Shown: positions 43,653 to 56,860, counted from the first letter of the stretch. The stretch: 64,000 bases of DNA from Warburgia ugandensis (GCA_035236585.1 CP141132.1:62469880-62533879); one strand, 5' to 3'. Notes: generated by a model from the letters alone, not told the origin. Made by a program: numbers and translations.

Positions 43653-44720
43653 AATATCTTGCATAGATCTTAATATACACTTCATGAGGATCGTAATGAA
43701 CTATTTAGATATGAAAATAATGTAAAATCATCTCAGATCAGAGAATCTAAAGTCCAATCAATGTCTAGTCAAATCGACTGTTAGATCTTTCGTGATTAAT
43801 AAATGGGAAGATTAGTATTGTTCCTCGCAATGGTAGGATCACGAGGGTTATCTTGGATCTCCGACTTCCTTCTTGGATTGATCAAAAATCAAGGTTGAAG
43901 TTCAAGGGTTAAATGGGTGTTCTAGGACAACTTGGTTCCCTTAAATTGCTAAGGAACAAGTTGACTAGGCAAATCAACCCACCCTAACTCACCAGGTTTA
44001 AGGGAGAAATAGTGGAAGCGAAGATGGTGGAAAAGCAAGGGGAAAGGAGAGCTTAGTGCTGATGCATGGCCAGCCTATGCATGCTGGAATCATTGGTTAG
44101 GTGGGCTGCGAAAAACCCTGTTTGAGGAGGGAAAGAGGAGAAAGAGATGGGGGATCTAGTGCCAGTGTCAGGTGATTATTCTCGGTTCCATACGATAACA
44201 GAAGAGAACCCAGTTTGCGTTTTCATCATCGTTGGAGAAGGGACAGGAATGACTGTAAGAGAAGGGGACAAGAGAGGTAGTTTCCAGCCACAAGAGATCT
44301 GCCCAAGAAAAAAGGTTGATTGGGACCTCCCTACGTCACTAGTGAAAACCCAACTAGGGTTCAAGTCAATCTTGTCAGAGGAGAAAAGTAAACGGGGAAA
44401 ACCCCATCATGCATAGCTGGAGAGAGGGTACAAGGGAGGGTGCTGCAACTAGCAATAGCTGTCAGACCCATCACTGTCTAGGCCTGCTAGAGACAAAGAA
44501 GGGGTAAGGGGAGCTAGGCTATGCATCAGAGCTAGAGGAGGCTACCTCACATGTCGATGCGTACATTCTAATTTTGATAATCTTGAGTCCAAATTTTTAC
44601 TTTACAAGGAGGTTATTTTTATAAAACCCCATTTTCAATGAAATTAAATTATAATTTTTCTCTCTATCAATTTTAGGATTTAGTATATGAAAAATGATCC
44701 AAAAATTGAGGGTCATTACA
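43653..44720 (-). repeat. Left LTR of E4, second segment
   Basis: Aligns with 53592-54837, ending GGTCATTACA. About 0.3 kb present in the right LTR (about 54370-54670) is missing here. Confidence 0.92.
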
Positions 44721-44735
44721 TTCTTCCCTCCTTAT
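44721..44735 (-). other. Polypurine tract of E4
   Basis: Plus strand TTCTTCCCTCCTTAT. In element sense a purine run (AAGGAGGGAAGAA) abuts the 3' LTR, which fixes the element orientation as minus. Confidence 0.8.
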
Positions 44736-45432
44736 AGGAATTTTTTCCTTAAAATTCTTTTCTTGTTATTCTTCAATAATTCTAAAAACATCCCATATCA
44801 CAAGATCAATAGATCATACTAAAAATTTCCAGCGTCATTATCAATAACAATTCCACGCCTTTTTATCTCCTCAGATAGTAATATATATATATATATATAA
44901 CCCAATGTATGTTTCAACCATTCTAAATCAAATAAGTCATATTGTGGTTGGAACGTGCTATAACCTCATATGACACAATTAGCATAACACAACTCTGATC
45001 CAAGAGTTAATCATTTGTTTACAACTTTAGTATAAGTAAATAACCATATCAACAAAATTTGGAGTACCACAACTCACATATAGGCAATTCTATGCCAAAT
45101 CCATTGCAGAGCACATTAACTCACCAATGGGCAATGTATACTAATCAAAACCATAGTGTAGCAGCTCATGAATAAGCAATATATGCTAATCAAAATCAGT
45201 CCTAAGTGTGATCATATTGTGAGCATTTAGAAGCCTGCCGCCTAAAACTTAGCCACCTAGAAGCTTACCGGTGCCTCTCACACCCACCCTCATCGATCGC
45301 CCTCTTAGGCTACCCTCATCGGCTACTCACAAGTATAAGTCATAGATCTATTTCTAATTACTCATACGAAATGGTTTCCTACTAAGCATACATCATGTTA
45401 CACCTCTCATCTCATGAAAGATCAAGCTTATA
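44736..45432 (-). other. E4 internal 3' end
   Basis: Decayed 3' part of E4 with an (AT)n tract at about 44880-44900. No domain recognised. The last five bases TTATA (45428-45432) flank the nested copy E5. Confidence 0.6.
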
Positions 45433-48230
45433 TGTTGATGTTTTCCACAAGTGCATGGGCTATTGTAGTATAGTTATGCAAATATGGGTCGAACCCACAG
45501 GGACTTGCTTTAGAAATTTGGAGTTTTTAATAAAATTTAATTATGTAAAATTTCATCAATTGATAAAAATGCACCAAAAAATTTGAACTTCAGATTTAGC
45601 TTGCCAATGAAATTTTAGAAGTTTAATTTTAGGAATAACATAAAAAGAAACAATAAAATCCTAATTAAAACTAAAACTAGAAGAAATTAAGAAAATCTAA
45701 TTCCTAGCTTAAGTACTATTCAATTTCTTCGCTTTGGATTCCCAAAACTTTGATCAACTTATATCACTATGTTCAACATGCCCTGGATTAAGGATCTAAT
45801 GGAGGAATTTGTTAGATTCTTCAAATATTGAGATCTAATCAAATTAGTGAAATTAGGATTCAACGACTTAGATCTATTCTCAGAATCCAAAATAAAAATC
45901 AAGAATAGTAATTACACTAGAATATATCCTAAGAACATGCCCTAAAATTTAATTAAAATTAAGATTTAAAATAAACAAGAAGTCAAAGATTTTTCGTCGT
46001 TAACCCAGAACCGTCAATTAAAGTAAACAGTACTGAAATATGACAGAACATGGATTACTCAGAACAACATAAGATAAAACGGGAATAACAATAGTAAAGG
46101 ACATTAAATGTAATTTGAATTATCTTGTCAGGGGAAAAAATGAAATTTTGCCCAAAACTTCCTTAAAATTGTCGTAAAATAGAAATAGACGAAGAAGAAG
46201 ATGGGATGGCCGGAGAAAATCGCCGGAGGAGATGTGTAGACACTGGTGATGCTGGCCTGAGTTCTGTCTGGATTAGGTGGGAGTTGAATGGCCGGTGGAG
46301 GGCTCTTCCGGTGAAAAAAAATGACGCCCCTTCTGGGAAGATGAGGAAGATGGGTCCTAGGACTGGGAAGCCGGTGAAGATCTAGTCTGTCCAGTGATGA
46401 GGGCTCCTGGATCGTTGTACTCTAGGCGTCGTCCAGTGGTTCTGATTTGGGCGTCTCGATCGATCTGTGTGGTGCATGAAAGAGAGAGATGGTGGGACGT
46501 GAGAGAGGAAGAGTTAAAGGGGATTATGTAATGATGCAACAGGAGAGGAAAAAATTTGTAGAATGTGGTGAAGGCTGGGAAGATGCGACTGGTGTGTTGG
46601 GGATCTAAGTAGTACTTAGCAAGTGAACGTGGAGTGGAAAAGGGTAAAGAGGTTGTGATGGATGCCCTATGTTGGTCCCAGGGAAGACAACGCTTGGGTT
46701 GTGATTTGGGTAAATGATGCTAGGTAGATGGTGTGCATGGGAGATGTGAAGTTGATGCGGTAAATTGGCAGTGCAAGATAGAAGAACGAGAGAGATGGGA
46801 GATACGATAGAAACAAGAGTTGGTTTGAGTTGTTGAATGGAAACAAATGTAAAATGTAAAGAGAACAAAAATTTACAGATGGAGCAAAGAGAAAAGTAAA
46901 GGAATTAAATGGCAAGCACCAAAGGAAGATAAAACTAACTCTAAAAGAAAAAACCTCCCCCTCCTCATACGGCTCCCCCCTTTATAAGGTTTTTGCACTT
47001 CCTTCTCTTACTCAACTCTTTCCTTATCTTCTAAGAATTAGTTTCCTACTAGGAAACTTCCTCTTCTTCCAAGAGTTATCCCTAATCTCCTCTCCTTATT
47101 AGAACTCTTCTTCTTTTAGGAAACCATCCCCTCTTGCCTTATTGATCTTGAAGATGATTTGCATTGTTGAAATTCAATCTGATCCATCCAAGCATATTTT
47201 GGTTGATATGCAAAATAAAAGACTAAATTAGCATCATCTAACCTACACATTAGTCATCTAATAAGCTCTAATGATCATCTAACCGTTGATTTTGAAAATT
47301 TAAAGTTTGGATGGTCAATTTGAGCCCAATTAAAAATCAAGCTAAATTTTGCACTTTTGAACGGTTAGATGATCTAATTGAAAGCTAAACTAGGGGTCTT
47401 TTAGTCAAAATTAAACACTTAACACACCCCCAACCAGCATTTTGCTAGTCTTGAGCAAAACATGCAGACAACTATTTTATGCAAAACTGGTACAAGGTGC
47501 CACTTTTGTAGGTACTCACAATAGCATTTAGCACATGCAACAAGCCCTTGAACCGCTAGGTTACCCCTAGTGGACGAGTTAGGCCTCATGAGGGTCTGCA
47601 GTGAATATACCCACAAAATTCAAAAACAAATTGAGTCCCCTATTTTATCTCAGAGAATCCTCATTCATTAGCAATTTTACTATTTTTCACAACTTAATGA
47701 AGAGATTTTGACAATTTTACACCATACACATACTAAAGACATCTTATTTGAGCTATTCCTCAGAGTGCATGTGTGTGTGTATCCACATAAATCGTGACTT
47801 TTAATTGGATATGCTTACATTCCATTGGAAATATGCCTTGACGTCAAATCCTCACAGGTATACACTCAGAAATAAAACTCTTAGATAAGGGTTTAAACAT
47901 ATTTCGCTCATTATGTGACCGAATCCAACAAACTAATGGTTCACATAATTCTTTTTAACGCTCATGAGACAAAGGAAAGTGATCCATAAGATTGGATGTT
48001 AACACCAAGAATATTAGGGGTCTTTTATCTTAATTCTTTCTTTTTATCTCCTCTCTAAGGTTATGTCCACCTAAGATCAATAGGACTTTAACTAGGACGA
48101 AATGTAGGCTTAGGACAGGTTTAGAAAAGAAAGGTATAAAGAATTCAAAGGTTCAAAATTGGGTAGATGTCTTCAGTGAATATCTACTAGGACAACTTTT
48201 CTTTTTAGTTCTGTACTAGTGGTGATTATA
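45433..48230 (-). mobile_element. Family A element E5, truncated, nested in E4 pol
   Basis: A complete LTR (45433-47424, edges TGTTGATG and TTAACA) is followed by the polypurine tract and 0.8 kb of 3' internal region (47425-48230). It is then cut off. Gag, protease, primer site and second LTR are absent. TTATA occurs both just before the LTR (45428-45432) and exactly at the cut (48226-48230). Confidence 0.88.
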
Positions 48231-48560
48231 CCTCAAATCAATCTCCACAAACATCATACACCAAACATAATGGATGCAATAGATCATCAGTACTTGATAA
48301 TGAATATTGGTTCTCCACTATTGTGTATCAAACGAATGAATCTATCATAATAATAAGCCTTTGTCTCTCTTCCATGAAGAGGACTAATGGATCCCATGAA
48401 GACCTGCCAGGTCTAGCGAACTCTCATCAGTTAACTTTTGTAGTTAGAACTCTTCCAACTTAGCCAGGGCCATCCCCTATGTCATCTTAGAAAATGCACC
48501 ATGTTTAATGCCAAATCCATATTTCATGGTAAAAAATTCCTAAAACCTCCTCAAGAAAGG
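48231..48560 (-). pseudogene. Reverse transcriptase N-terminal fragment of E4
   Basis: Minus-strand reading across frames gives the start of a Ty3/gypsy RT. In order I read a block like the usual MAP.ELKELK segment (GMALAKLEEF at about 48.44-48.47 kb), SSWDPLVLFMEERQR in place of SPWGAPVLFVKKKDG, ENQYSLSSTDDLLHPL in place of the KYPLPRIDDL block, and FVEIDLR near the FSKIDLR position just before the E5 junction. Several stops and a frameshift are present. The catalytic palm motif and everything downstream are missing. The match was made by eye and is good enough for the family only. Confidence 0.6.
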
Positions 48561-51136
48561 TTATGAATTCTCTCACACCATTCATGTGCTCAATCTGTAG
48601 CTACTCTCTGCCATCCATTATAGCACAGACATGGAGAACTCAGTACATTAGAAGAGTATCGTATTACCTTCAAGGCAAAGTTAACAGAACCTCAATGATG
48701 CTCCCTTCTTACCCAAGAGTGGGGTCAATAGCTATCTAGGCAAACTAAAAGTACCTTTCTTCTCACTACAATCAACTATCTCCAACAATTTGAATCCATC
48801 CCAAGGTAAATATTATAATCAATCAAATCAAGTATGATGAGATTAGTATCTATCCTCTCACTTATCATCTCCAACAATACCCACTGGAAGTACTTACAAG
48901 TTTCAATAACTCTCTCATTAGCTACTTAACTTCTAGCTTAGAGATTTTCATATATATATATTCACATTCATCAAGGTGCCAACACCTAAAATATGAGAAT
49001 GACTAGATTCTAGATCAGGGAGGATCCTGGCCTGCCTATCAACAATTAAGAGCATGCCTTCCACAACTTGGGTTGAGGCTTGCACTTGCGTCAAGAAATG
49101 GAAAAAATTTCATCACTGCCAACGTGAGGCCATCTCTACTTTGTCTTTAATGTAAATCTGTTAGACTTGTTGTCTTGTGGGGAAATTTTTGGAGAAATGC
49201 CCTAACTCTCCACAGTCAAAACATTAAAAGAATTGCCACTATAATGGCGGCTACAGATGTCATTTCCACTGCTATAGTGGCATACCAACTCTAAGGCATA
49301 ATTGTCTAAGTACCCGTCCTTGCATCCAATGCATGTCTTATATGCATCCCAATACTACTTATTCAAATGTTGTTGCTTCAACAGTCTCTGTAAATTTATT
49401 GATGAAAAGGTCTCTTGCCCTTACTAGGCTTACTTAAATTATTCATGTCTAAGTCTCTGTGGTCAGCCTTTGTCTTAAGAGAATCCCTCTTTACATAGAG
49501 GCTATGTTTGCAACCTCGCTACCAGTGTAGAATGAGACACAACCACCTGATTCTTCAATATAGGTGTCAACATATCACAACCTATCTACGGCCTCCTTTA
49601 TGGTGAAGGAATTAGGGGCAAATCTCCTCAATTGTGTATACTGTTTCGATACAGTTGAGCCGTCCAATTTCTTCTCTTTAAAGTGTCAAACTCTCTTAAT
49701 ATCCTAAGATACTAATTATTAAGCCTTCCTAAGGGCCTTCTAGATAAAAGTTTGAGTGATACAGGAACACATCTTCCCAGATAACCATCCTTAGAATCCT
49801 TGCAATTATATTTTCAGTGTCCTCACCTCCACCATTTCACTTTCTTGAACTAATGAATTATTTCATGATCATATCAAGCCAAATCATTTACAACTCGATC
49901 AATTTCACACCCAATGAAATTTATCCACATTATCGTCTCTATCAGTGTTGGATGTACACGTTATCATTCACTTCTTTTGTCTTTCTTCCTAGTTGATTCA
50001 TTACAAAATCATCACTATTTGATAATTATTCTTATAAAATAGTTACCATACCCTCTAGGTAATATGCACTTCACATCATAATTAAACCTCTAAGTAATTT
50101 ATAAGTATTCACTCCTCACAAATGTCTGGCATCAATATTTTGTACACGTAAGAGCTCATAAATTTTCATTTCACCTTATTCTCATGGCACTATATTTTCT
50201 TTGTATCTACTTCAATAAGTATCTCTCCCTACTTAATTCACATCATATGATGGACGCCTCTGATTTGGAATTAAATAACCCATCTTATGAAATACTGATA
50301 TATAGTATTATATTCAATTTAACCTATCTATCATCCCTTCCACTAACTAGGAGAATTGTTTGATATCATTCCTTACTCATTGCTTGATTAACATTATTAC
50401 TACTAACTATTATCGTAAAATGGTTGTTATATCCTCCAAGTACTTTGCATCTCCAATTCATAGATAAAACCCTCATAATAATTCATATGCATTCACTTCT
50501 CATTGATGACTGGCTATCAATATTTCTCTATAAACAAGAACCCATAAATTTTCATCTCATAGCTCAAGCAATTCATCCATAAAAACATTAGGATCTTATT
50601 TCATCAAAATTTTAATAATTTTCACCATATTAGGATTTATTTGTCAAATATACCCACTTCAAGTTTAGATTAATATCATACTCCTCTCAACTTTCTATAG
50701 TTCTCAATAGTTATAATCATTTCTAATCCTTCATCATTCTTATCATGCTATTGTTATTACAATGATTGTTAAGCTTTTTCCAAAAGTTTACTCACATCGT
50801 TTAAGTTAGAACTTGAACCCTCAAAAGCAATTCATATAAATATATTTTCTATCATATAATATGGTTCTCATTAAGAGAAACTAATTTATAATCTTTATTC
50901 TAATTCATCAGTCTAAAATCATATACTTCCCTTAAAAGTATACCTCATTGTACTCATAAAAGGATTTAAGGTTTCATATTCTCTTAAGAAAATTTGCCAA
51001 CCTTCATGGTGTCATCTATTTCACAATCATCAACATCCTCCATATGAGTTATCTCTATAACTCATATTCAGGAATTACCTCAATCAATGGACTGTATGTG
51101 ACCTTTGGACTTGTTAGAATGGTTGTGATTCAGTAG
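48561..51136 (-). pseudogene. Decayed gag and 5' region of E4
   Basis: Two Gag landmarks can be read on the minus strand. One is a capsid block, KQYTQLRRFAPNSF (about 49566-49655), which resembles the chromovirus-type Gag motif. The other is a CCHC knuckle, CFDCGELGHFSKNF at 49182-49223, with the last Cys replaced by Phe. No open frame is left. 49.9-51.1 kb is mostly featureless AT-rich sequence that I take as decayed 5' gag and leader. The gag and RT order agrees with a minus-strand element. Confidence 0.6.
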
Positions 51137-51154
51137 ACCTGGGCTATGATACCA
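51137..51154 (-). other. Primer binding site of E4, tRNA-Met type
   Basis: In element sense it reads TGGTATCATAGCCCAGGT, three bases from the LTR edge. Eleven of the first twelve bases match the usual initiator tRNA-Met primer site (TGGTATCAGAGC). Confidence 0.85.
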
Positions 51155-51157
51155 AAC

Positions 51158-54100
51158 TGTGACACCCTAAGTTTTTCTCAACCATAAAATAACAATTTTT
51201 AAAATGTGTCGGGATCCCTATTTTAAAATTTTGATTTTTCAATACAACAAAAACAAAACCACAAATAAAAAGCATTTATTTCAAAACCCTGGGAGTTACA
51301 ACAACAAAATCATGGATTTAATGGTGGAATGATATCCCATTTCTGCCAAAAATTTGACAGTCTCCTTTGTATTTTAGACCATTATACATCACACGTGCGA
51401 TACAAAATCACCTGATAAAAACAATAACATGACATGATCCTTAGGAGACTCAGTCTCCATGCCCATCCATCCAAAGAAAATACCATACTCAATAAAAAAC
51501 ATATACTGCAACAATGGATAATAAAATCAAGACATTATAGAATTGCCCAAGGTCTGTCCATACATAGCCATCACATTCAATAAGAACACAATCCTTTACA
51601 TCCATGTTATAGAGTAATTCATACCAAGGTATAGTCCATAAGTCATAAATGAAGTAGGGTTAGAATAAACCTTATAGTTTTTGAAATATCCTCTACACAT
51701 TATTGAGAGTCGTTATTGCCCTTGTTGGATCGTCAACATGTCAAACCTGCTACTACTCTCTGTATATGAGGCATTAAAATTAAAGCAATGCCTCAGCAAG
51801 CTATTGCTTGTGTGGGTGATCACATTTAATTAAAAAATGCAATGTAATAGTGTGGCGTAAGAGTATCAATGACATGGTAAATCTCATGTAGTAAAACATT
51901 TATATAGCACGTCAAACCATCAGACATCCAGGGTAAAATAGCATATGAAAGATCATGAATTTGAACAAAACATTAGCAGTCAAAGCATGATTTACACCTA
52001 AACATAAAAACATCATATCCAATCACCATGGCATGCAAGGCATGAGTAATGCATGATTATGCATTTATCATAATCAAGTGAAAATTAGTTTTATCATCTA
52101 AAAATATGGATGCATGTCATGATAGATAGGGCGCTCATACATAATCATGCCCTAAGAGTGTCCACTACACTCATATCACTGACAATGAGTACTCATTCAA
52201 ATTCCAAGGTTCCTCACCTGTAGCTCACACATTAGGTAACTCGCTCAGCCCATAGGCCCACTCACATAGGCTTCACCCAATATATCAATACCGCATGAGC
52301 ATATACAATGAGAGCATAGATTGCTATGCTGCAATTGAAACTACTCTGGAGTATAAACTATTATCGCTCGTTGTCGACACTGAAATAGGACACTAGTGTC
52401 CACCGAGTATAGGAGTCAGTCGGACATGCATGGGTGGCCTGCCCATGATTACCACAAACCGCATGTAGTGCCCATCATCAAGGCCGTGCCTATAATATGT
52501 AAATTCAGAGGGCGGTGACCAACCCTACGACACTCCTAGCATAGCATCCACCGAGCAGAAACACCCATCACAAAATAACAAAAACATGAGATAAATTATA
52601 GAAATTCCTGTACGTAAATAATCTCAAGAAGATCAAGTCAAAAGATGTGCTAGTATATCATCAATCATGCATTAAAATGAGGTACAAATCATGTGGTGTA
52701 AGATGTCAAAATATCAATCATGCATGATGAATGGTATTCTCATGAAAACATGATAGGAAATAAGACTCATGCTTCAAGGTTTCTAAATAATATGTCATGA
52801 TCCATGAAATAAAGAAAATTACTAAATGTAATCACCTACCTTAAAAGATGTGCTACTCGTCTACACCTCCCAATTCAGGTAGACCCAACTCTAGCATGGT
52901 CCAACATAATCTTATCACCTGGATATACATCACATTAGTCATACTCAAAATCCAATTTATCAAACTTGGATTATTAATTATACAACATCATGTTTTAGTA
53001 TCCCAATGCATCATGTTTAAGACTATCCAATGTTTTCCAATCATGAACTCTCAAGGCGAGGCCCATCCTAAATAGCTAATCATTCAAATCGTTCTTAATC
53101 GGACCCACTCATAGTCAACTAGTCCTTCTTCTCAATTATACCAATGCTTATTATAGAGCTATTAGGCTTAGATCTCATCAATCTTAGGTAATTTATCATT
53201 TAAATCAATTAAACATGCATTATAATATGAATTTCATGTTCAATCATATTTAATTATTGTCAAATCAACTCATCAAATGATTAAGATAGTAACCTTACCT
53301 CATACAAATCAATTTGAATGATAGTCAGCTATCTGCTTGGTCGGATCATCCATCGATAGCCTCATCTATTCCCTACCATCAGACATCCATGCTGATCTCA
53401 TCAAAGATCCTTACTTGATCACCCCAGATCACATAACAATTTAGTAATTTTAACTAATTAATCCAATTAATAATTCTAAACAGTTCAAATTATCAAATTG
53501 GACACAATTTCATACATGGATCTTCAGTTGATCTCAGCTGTTGATCAAGATTGGCTAAATCACCTTCATAGATATTTCATATCCAAAATATCTTGCGTGG
53601 ATCTTAATCTACACTTCGTGAGGATCGCATTGAATTATTTAGATATGAAAATAACATCAGATCATCTCAGATCAGACAATCTAAAGTTCAATCAATGGTC
53701 TGGTCAAATCGACAATTAGATCTTCCCTGATCGATAAATGGGAAGATGGTTATTGTTCCTTGCATTGCTAGGATCATGAGGGAAAGAGCAAGGGGAAGTG
53801 GGTCTTGGCTTGCTGGTCCTCCCATGGGCTAGCTGAGCCAGTGACAGGAAAAGCAAGGAGAAAGGGGAGCTCTATGCTAGTGCATGGCCGGCCTATGTGC
53901 CTTGGCGTCACAAGCTAGCTACACCACGAAAAACCTCAATCGGGGAGGGAAAGAGGAGAAAGAGATGAGGGATCTGGTGCCAGTGTCAGGTGATCAATCT
54001 AGATTTTGTGCAACGTCGAAAGAAAACCCAATATGGGTTTTCATCATCGCAAGAGAAGGGGAAAGGAATAACCAAAAGAGAAGAGGAAAGGAAAGGAAGT

Positions 54101-54837
54101 TGCCCGGCATGGGAGATCTGCCCAAGAAAAGGTGTTGATCGGGGCCTCCCTACATCGCCAGTGAAAAACCAACTAGGGTTCCAATTGATCTCTTCAGAGG
54201 AGAAAAGAAACTGAGGAAAACCCCACTGTGCATCACTGAATAGAGGGTACACGAGGAGGGTGCTACTGTTAGCAATGGCTATCAGACTTGTCATTGTCTG
54301 GGCCCGTCGAAGACAGAGAAGGGGGAAGGGGAGCTGGGCTAAGCATCAAAGCTAAAGTGGGCTACCTCACTAGAGAAAATGGGAGGTCAAGGAGGGAGAT
54401 TGAGTGGGAAAGAGGGGGTGAGCAGATGCAAGGATTTCTCCCTTTCTTCTCTAACATCCCTCTCTGATTTAACACATTTTGGGTCAAGCAATGTGTGGTG
54501 AATTGACTTGCCATGTGTTGCTCGCTCATGACGAGACACATCCCTTACAGGTCATCATACGACAACAATGGGGTGCCATTATCAATTTTTGGTCCCCCTT
54601 TAATTAGTAAAATTTTGACTTTTTCTATCCTTATCTCTATTTCACGCAAAATTAGTGTCGTTGGATTCATATCAACGCATACATTCCAATTTTGATAATC
54701 TTGAGTCCAAATTGTTAGTTTACAACGAGGTTATTTTCATAAAACTCCATTTCCCATGAAATTTAATTCTAATTTTTCTCTCAATAAATTTTATGATTTA
54801 ATATATAGAAAATGGCCCAAAAGTAAAGGTCATTACA
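51158..54837 (-). repeat. Right LTR of E4
   Basis: 3680 bp, edges TGTGACACCC and GGTCATTACA. This is the most complete LTR of this element and the reference for the split left copy. Confidence 0.93.
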
Positions 54838-55149
54838 CCTTTAGTCTTGATATGAATAGCATGTTTTGTATTAATAAGGTTTAGCAATGCTTTAGGGTTT
54901 CTAACTACTTCGACTTTGATAATAACACCCACATAATATTCTAATCCTCTAGACTTCATTTTTTATGGCATGTGGGCCCATGACATTGCTTGAATAGTAG
55001 TCTTGCTCTTTTTTAGGATTTTTAATACTAAAAATAGCATTATTTTTAGTTGTACCCTAACCCTACAAAGTATGAAATAAATCCTAATTAGTGATATCTA
55101 AGTTAATTTTAGCATTAGAAATAGTTAAATATAGAGATATTATATATCA
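54838..55149. repeat. Repeat R1, copy 2, right part
   Basis: Begins with the second CCTTT duplication and then aligns with about 4903-5210. Confidence 0.8.
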
Positions 55150-55840
55150 TATTTCAAAGTATATCAAATACTTTAGGCTTATATTTTGCTAGTCCTAAAG
55201 AAAAACTACAAAATTGAAAATAAAAAATCTTAACCACTGTCACAGTTACTGTCATCTATATTTAACATATGTAGAAAGCCTTTAAACTCCTAAGTTACTT
55301 CTAGTTGATTAGTTAGTCTTATAAGATTTTTCAGAAATGTTTGCTTTAAAACATTTCAAAACTTTTATAGAAGTCCTTTATTTATCTTAAAGAACTTTTT
55401 TATTTAGCTTCTATTAATTTCTAACTTTAGCATACTAATAAAAATAATCAATAGTTTAAAATTCTACCCTTATGCTAAAGATATTCCTTTATCAATCAAT
55501 TCTCATAATGTGAGTGTGTGACTATAGCAAATATATGCATAATTATCAATCTCTAAGTAAATTATAATGTAAATTACCATCCAAAAGTATGCTTTAACTT
55601 CAATTCTTATATGATATTTTTGTCACTCAGATATGCCTAAAGATCTCTTCAATATGTGAGTAGAATACTGTTTATCAAAGCCAAATTCTTACATATTTTC
55701 ATATAGAAGCACGATAACTTAAAAAATAAAATAAAAATCTGATAATTGTCTCATAGAAAAATATCAACTATTAGGAATGTTATGTTATAACTAAATCCCT
55801 ACTCATTCATAACCACATCTAAGCCATACAAAAGAAGGCC
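55150..55840. repeat. Diverged family A 3' internal fragment
   Basis: Landmarks run in the same order as at 14290-14900 and 37370-37960: TTTTGCTAGTCCTAAAG, a CTCCTAAGTTAC-like phrase, TTATCTTAAAGAAC and CTTTAACTTCAATTCTTAT. Divergence is much higher than among the other copies, so this is an older relative. Confidence 0.55.
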
Positions 55841-56189
55841 CTAAAGAAAACATTTTTGAAAGAAATGTGAGAGACCAAATAAAAGAAGGCCCTAAAGAAA
55901 AATAATGTAAAATAAATATATGATGCAAAATTGTAAAAGAAAATGGAAAAGAGATGTGATAAAACCTTGTGATTGGAGAATGAGGACATAATGTGATGTA
56001 AAATATCATTAAGAAAACGACAATGATGATTATGTGAATTGTTAATTTGAAGAAGAAGAATGTGAAAAAATGTAATGAAATTGAGAAGGGAGAATTGCAA
56101 ATTTAATAAAAATCTTAAAAAAGAATGTTTGCATGGCAAAAAGCTTGAAAGGTGATTACATGTTAAGAGACTTAAAGGGGGACTATACG
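55841..56189. other. Unassigned AT-rich interval
   Basis: AG-rich on the plus strand, with a phrase repeated at about 55826 and 55877 (AAAAGAAGGCCCTAAAGAAAA). No gene seen. Confidence 0.5.
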
Positions 56190-56860
56190 ACAAAATACTT
56201 GAGATAAAGCAAGCTTAGAAAGTTTGATAGGCATGAGAAAATATTACAAGTCCAAAGCAATTCAAGTAAAGTAGTTACAAGTTTAAAAAGCTTGAAAATG
56301 ATTATAAGACCTAAGGACTGAGAAAATATTGCAAGTCTAAAAGACTTGAACAAGTATTGCAAGGCAAGAATGCTTGAGAACATATTGCAAGTTCAAAGGA
56401 CTTGAAGTAAAACAAGTTAAAAAAGACTTGAAAATATATTGCAAGCTTAAAAAGCTTGAAAATAATTTTAAGACCTAAGGCTTGAGAAAATATTGCAGTC
56501 CAAAGGATTTGTAGAAATATTGCTAGTCTAAAAGACTTAAAGAGGAATCGTAAGCCAAGAAGTTTTAGAAAATATTATAAGTCTGAAGTACTCGAAGTGA
56601 TTGCAAGTCAAAAGACTTGAGGAAATATTATCATCTTAAAAAGCTTGAAAATGATTACAAGCCCTATGCTTGAGAAAATTGCAAGGCAAATAATTAGAGA
56701 AAATATTGCAAGTTGAAAGGACTTAAAATGAAAGGAAGTCAAAAAGACTTGACAAAAAATTGTCAGCTTGAAAATCTTGAAAATGATTGCAAGATCTAAG
56801 GCTGGAGAAATGTATTGCAAGCTTAAGGACTTCCAACGATTGCAAGTCTAAAATTTCCTA
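56190..56860. repeat. Tandem array of about 28-bp units with inverted-repeat cores
   Basis: Units on the theme GAAAATATTGCAAGTCTAAAAGACTT repeat with drift. Many units hold a small self-complementary core such as AAGTC-TAAAA-GACTT or AAGCTT-AAA-AAGCTT. A larger period of about 170-190 bp is marked by AAGCTTGAAAATGATT near 56290, 56455, 56640 and 56765. Frames reading repeated Phe-Lys-Leu-Phe on the minus strand are products of the array. Confidence 0.8.

Larger units (their letters stand above)
30153..54837 (-). mobile_element. Family B Ty3/gypsy host element E4 with nested insertions
   Basis: This is a single retrotransposon insertion spread over 24.7 kb. The outer edges are TATGACACC (TG mutated to TA) and GGTCATTACA, flanked by perfect CCTTT duplications at 30148-30152 and 54838-54842. 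Its own sequence is the left LTR (30153-31961 and 43653-44720), a polypurine tract (44721-44735), the internal region (44736-45432 and 48231-51157) and the right LTR (51158-54837). Removing the nested family A pieces leaves about 10.2 kb. The element is on the minus strand, with a tRNA-Met-type primer site and a decayed gag and RT start. Most of pol is missing. A second R1 copy at 4440-5210 shows the site without the insertion. Confidence 0.92.

Noticed and set aside
56183-56820. Minus-strand frames with repeated Phe-Lys-Leu-Phe-like segments suggesting a membrane protein
   Set aside because: They are translations of a tandem array, broken by stops, with no start context or neighbours.
56190-56860. 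Possible CRISPR-like array
   Set aside because: Units and spacers are not distinct, repeats are degenerate, and the DNA is plant nuclear.
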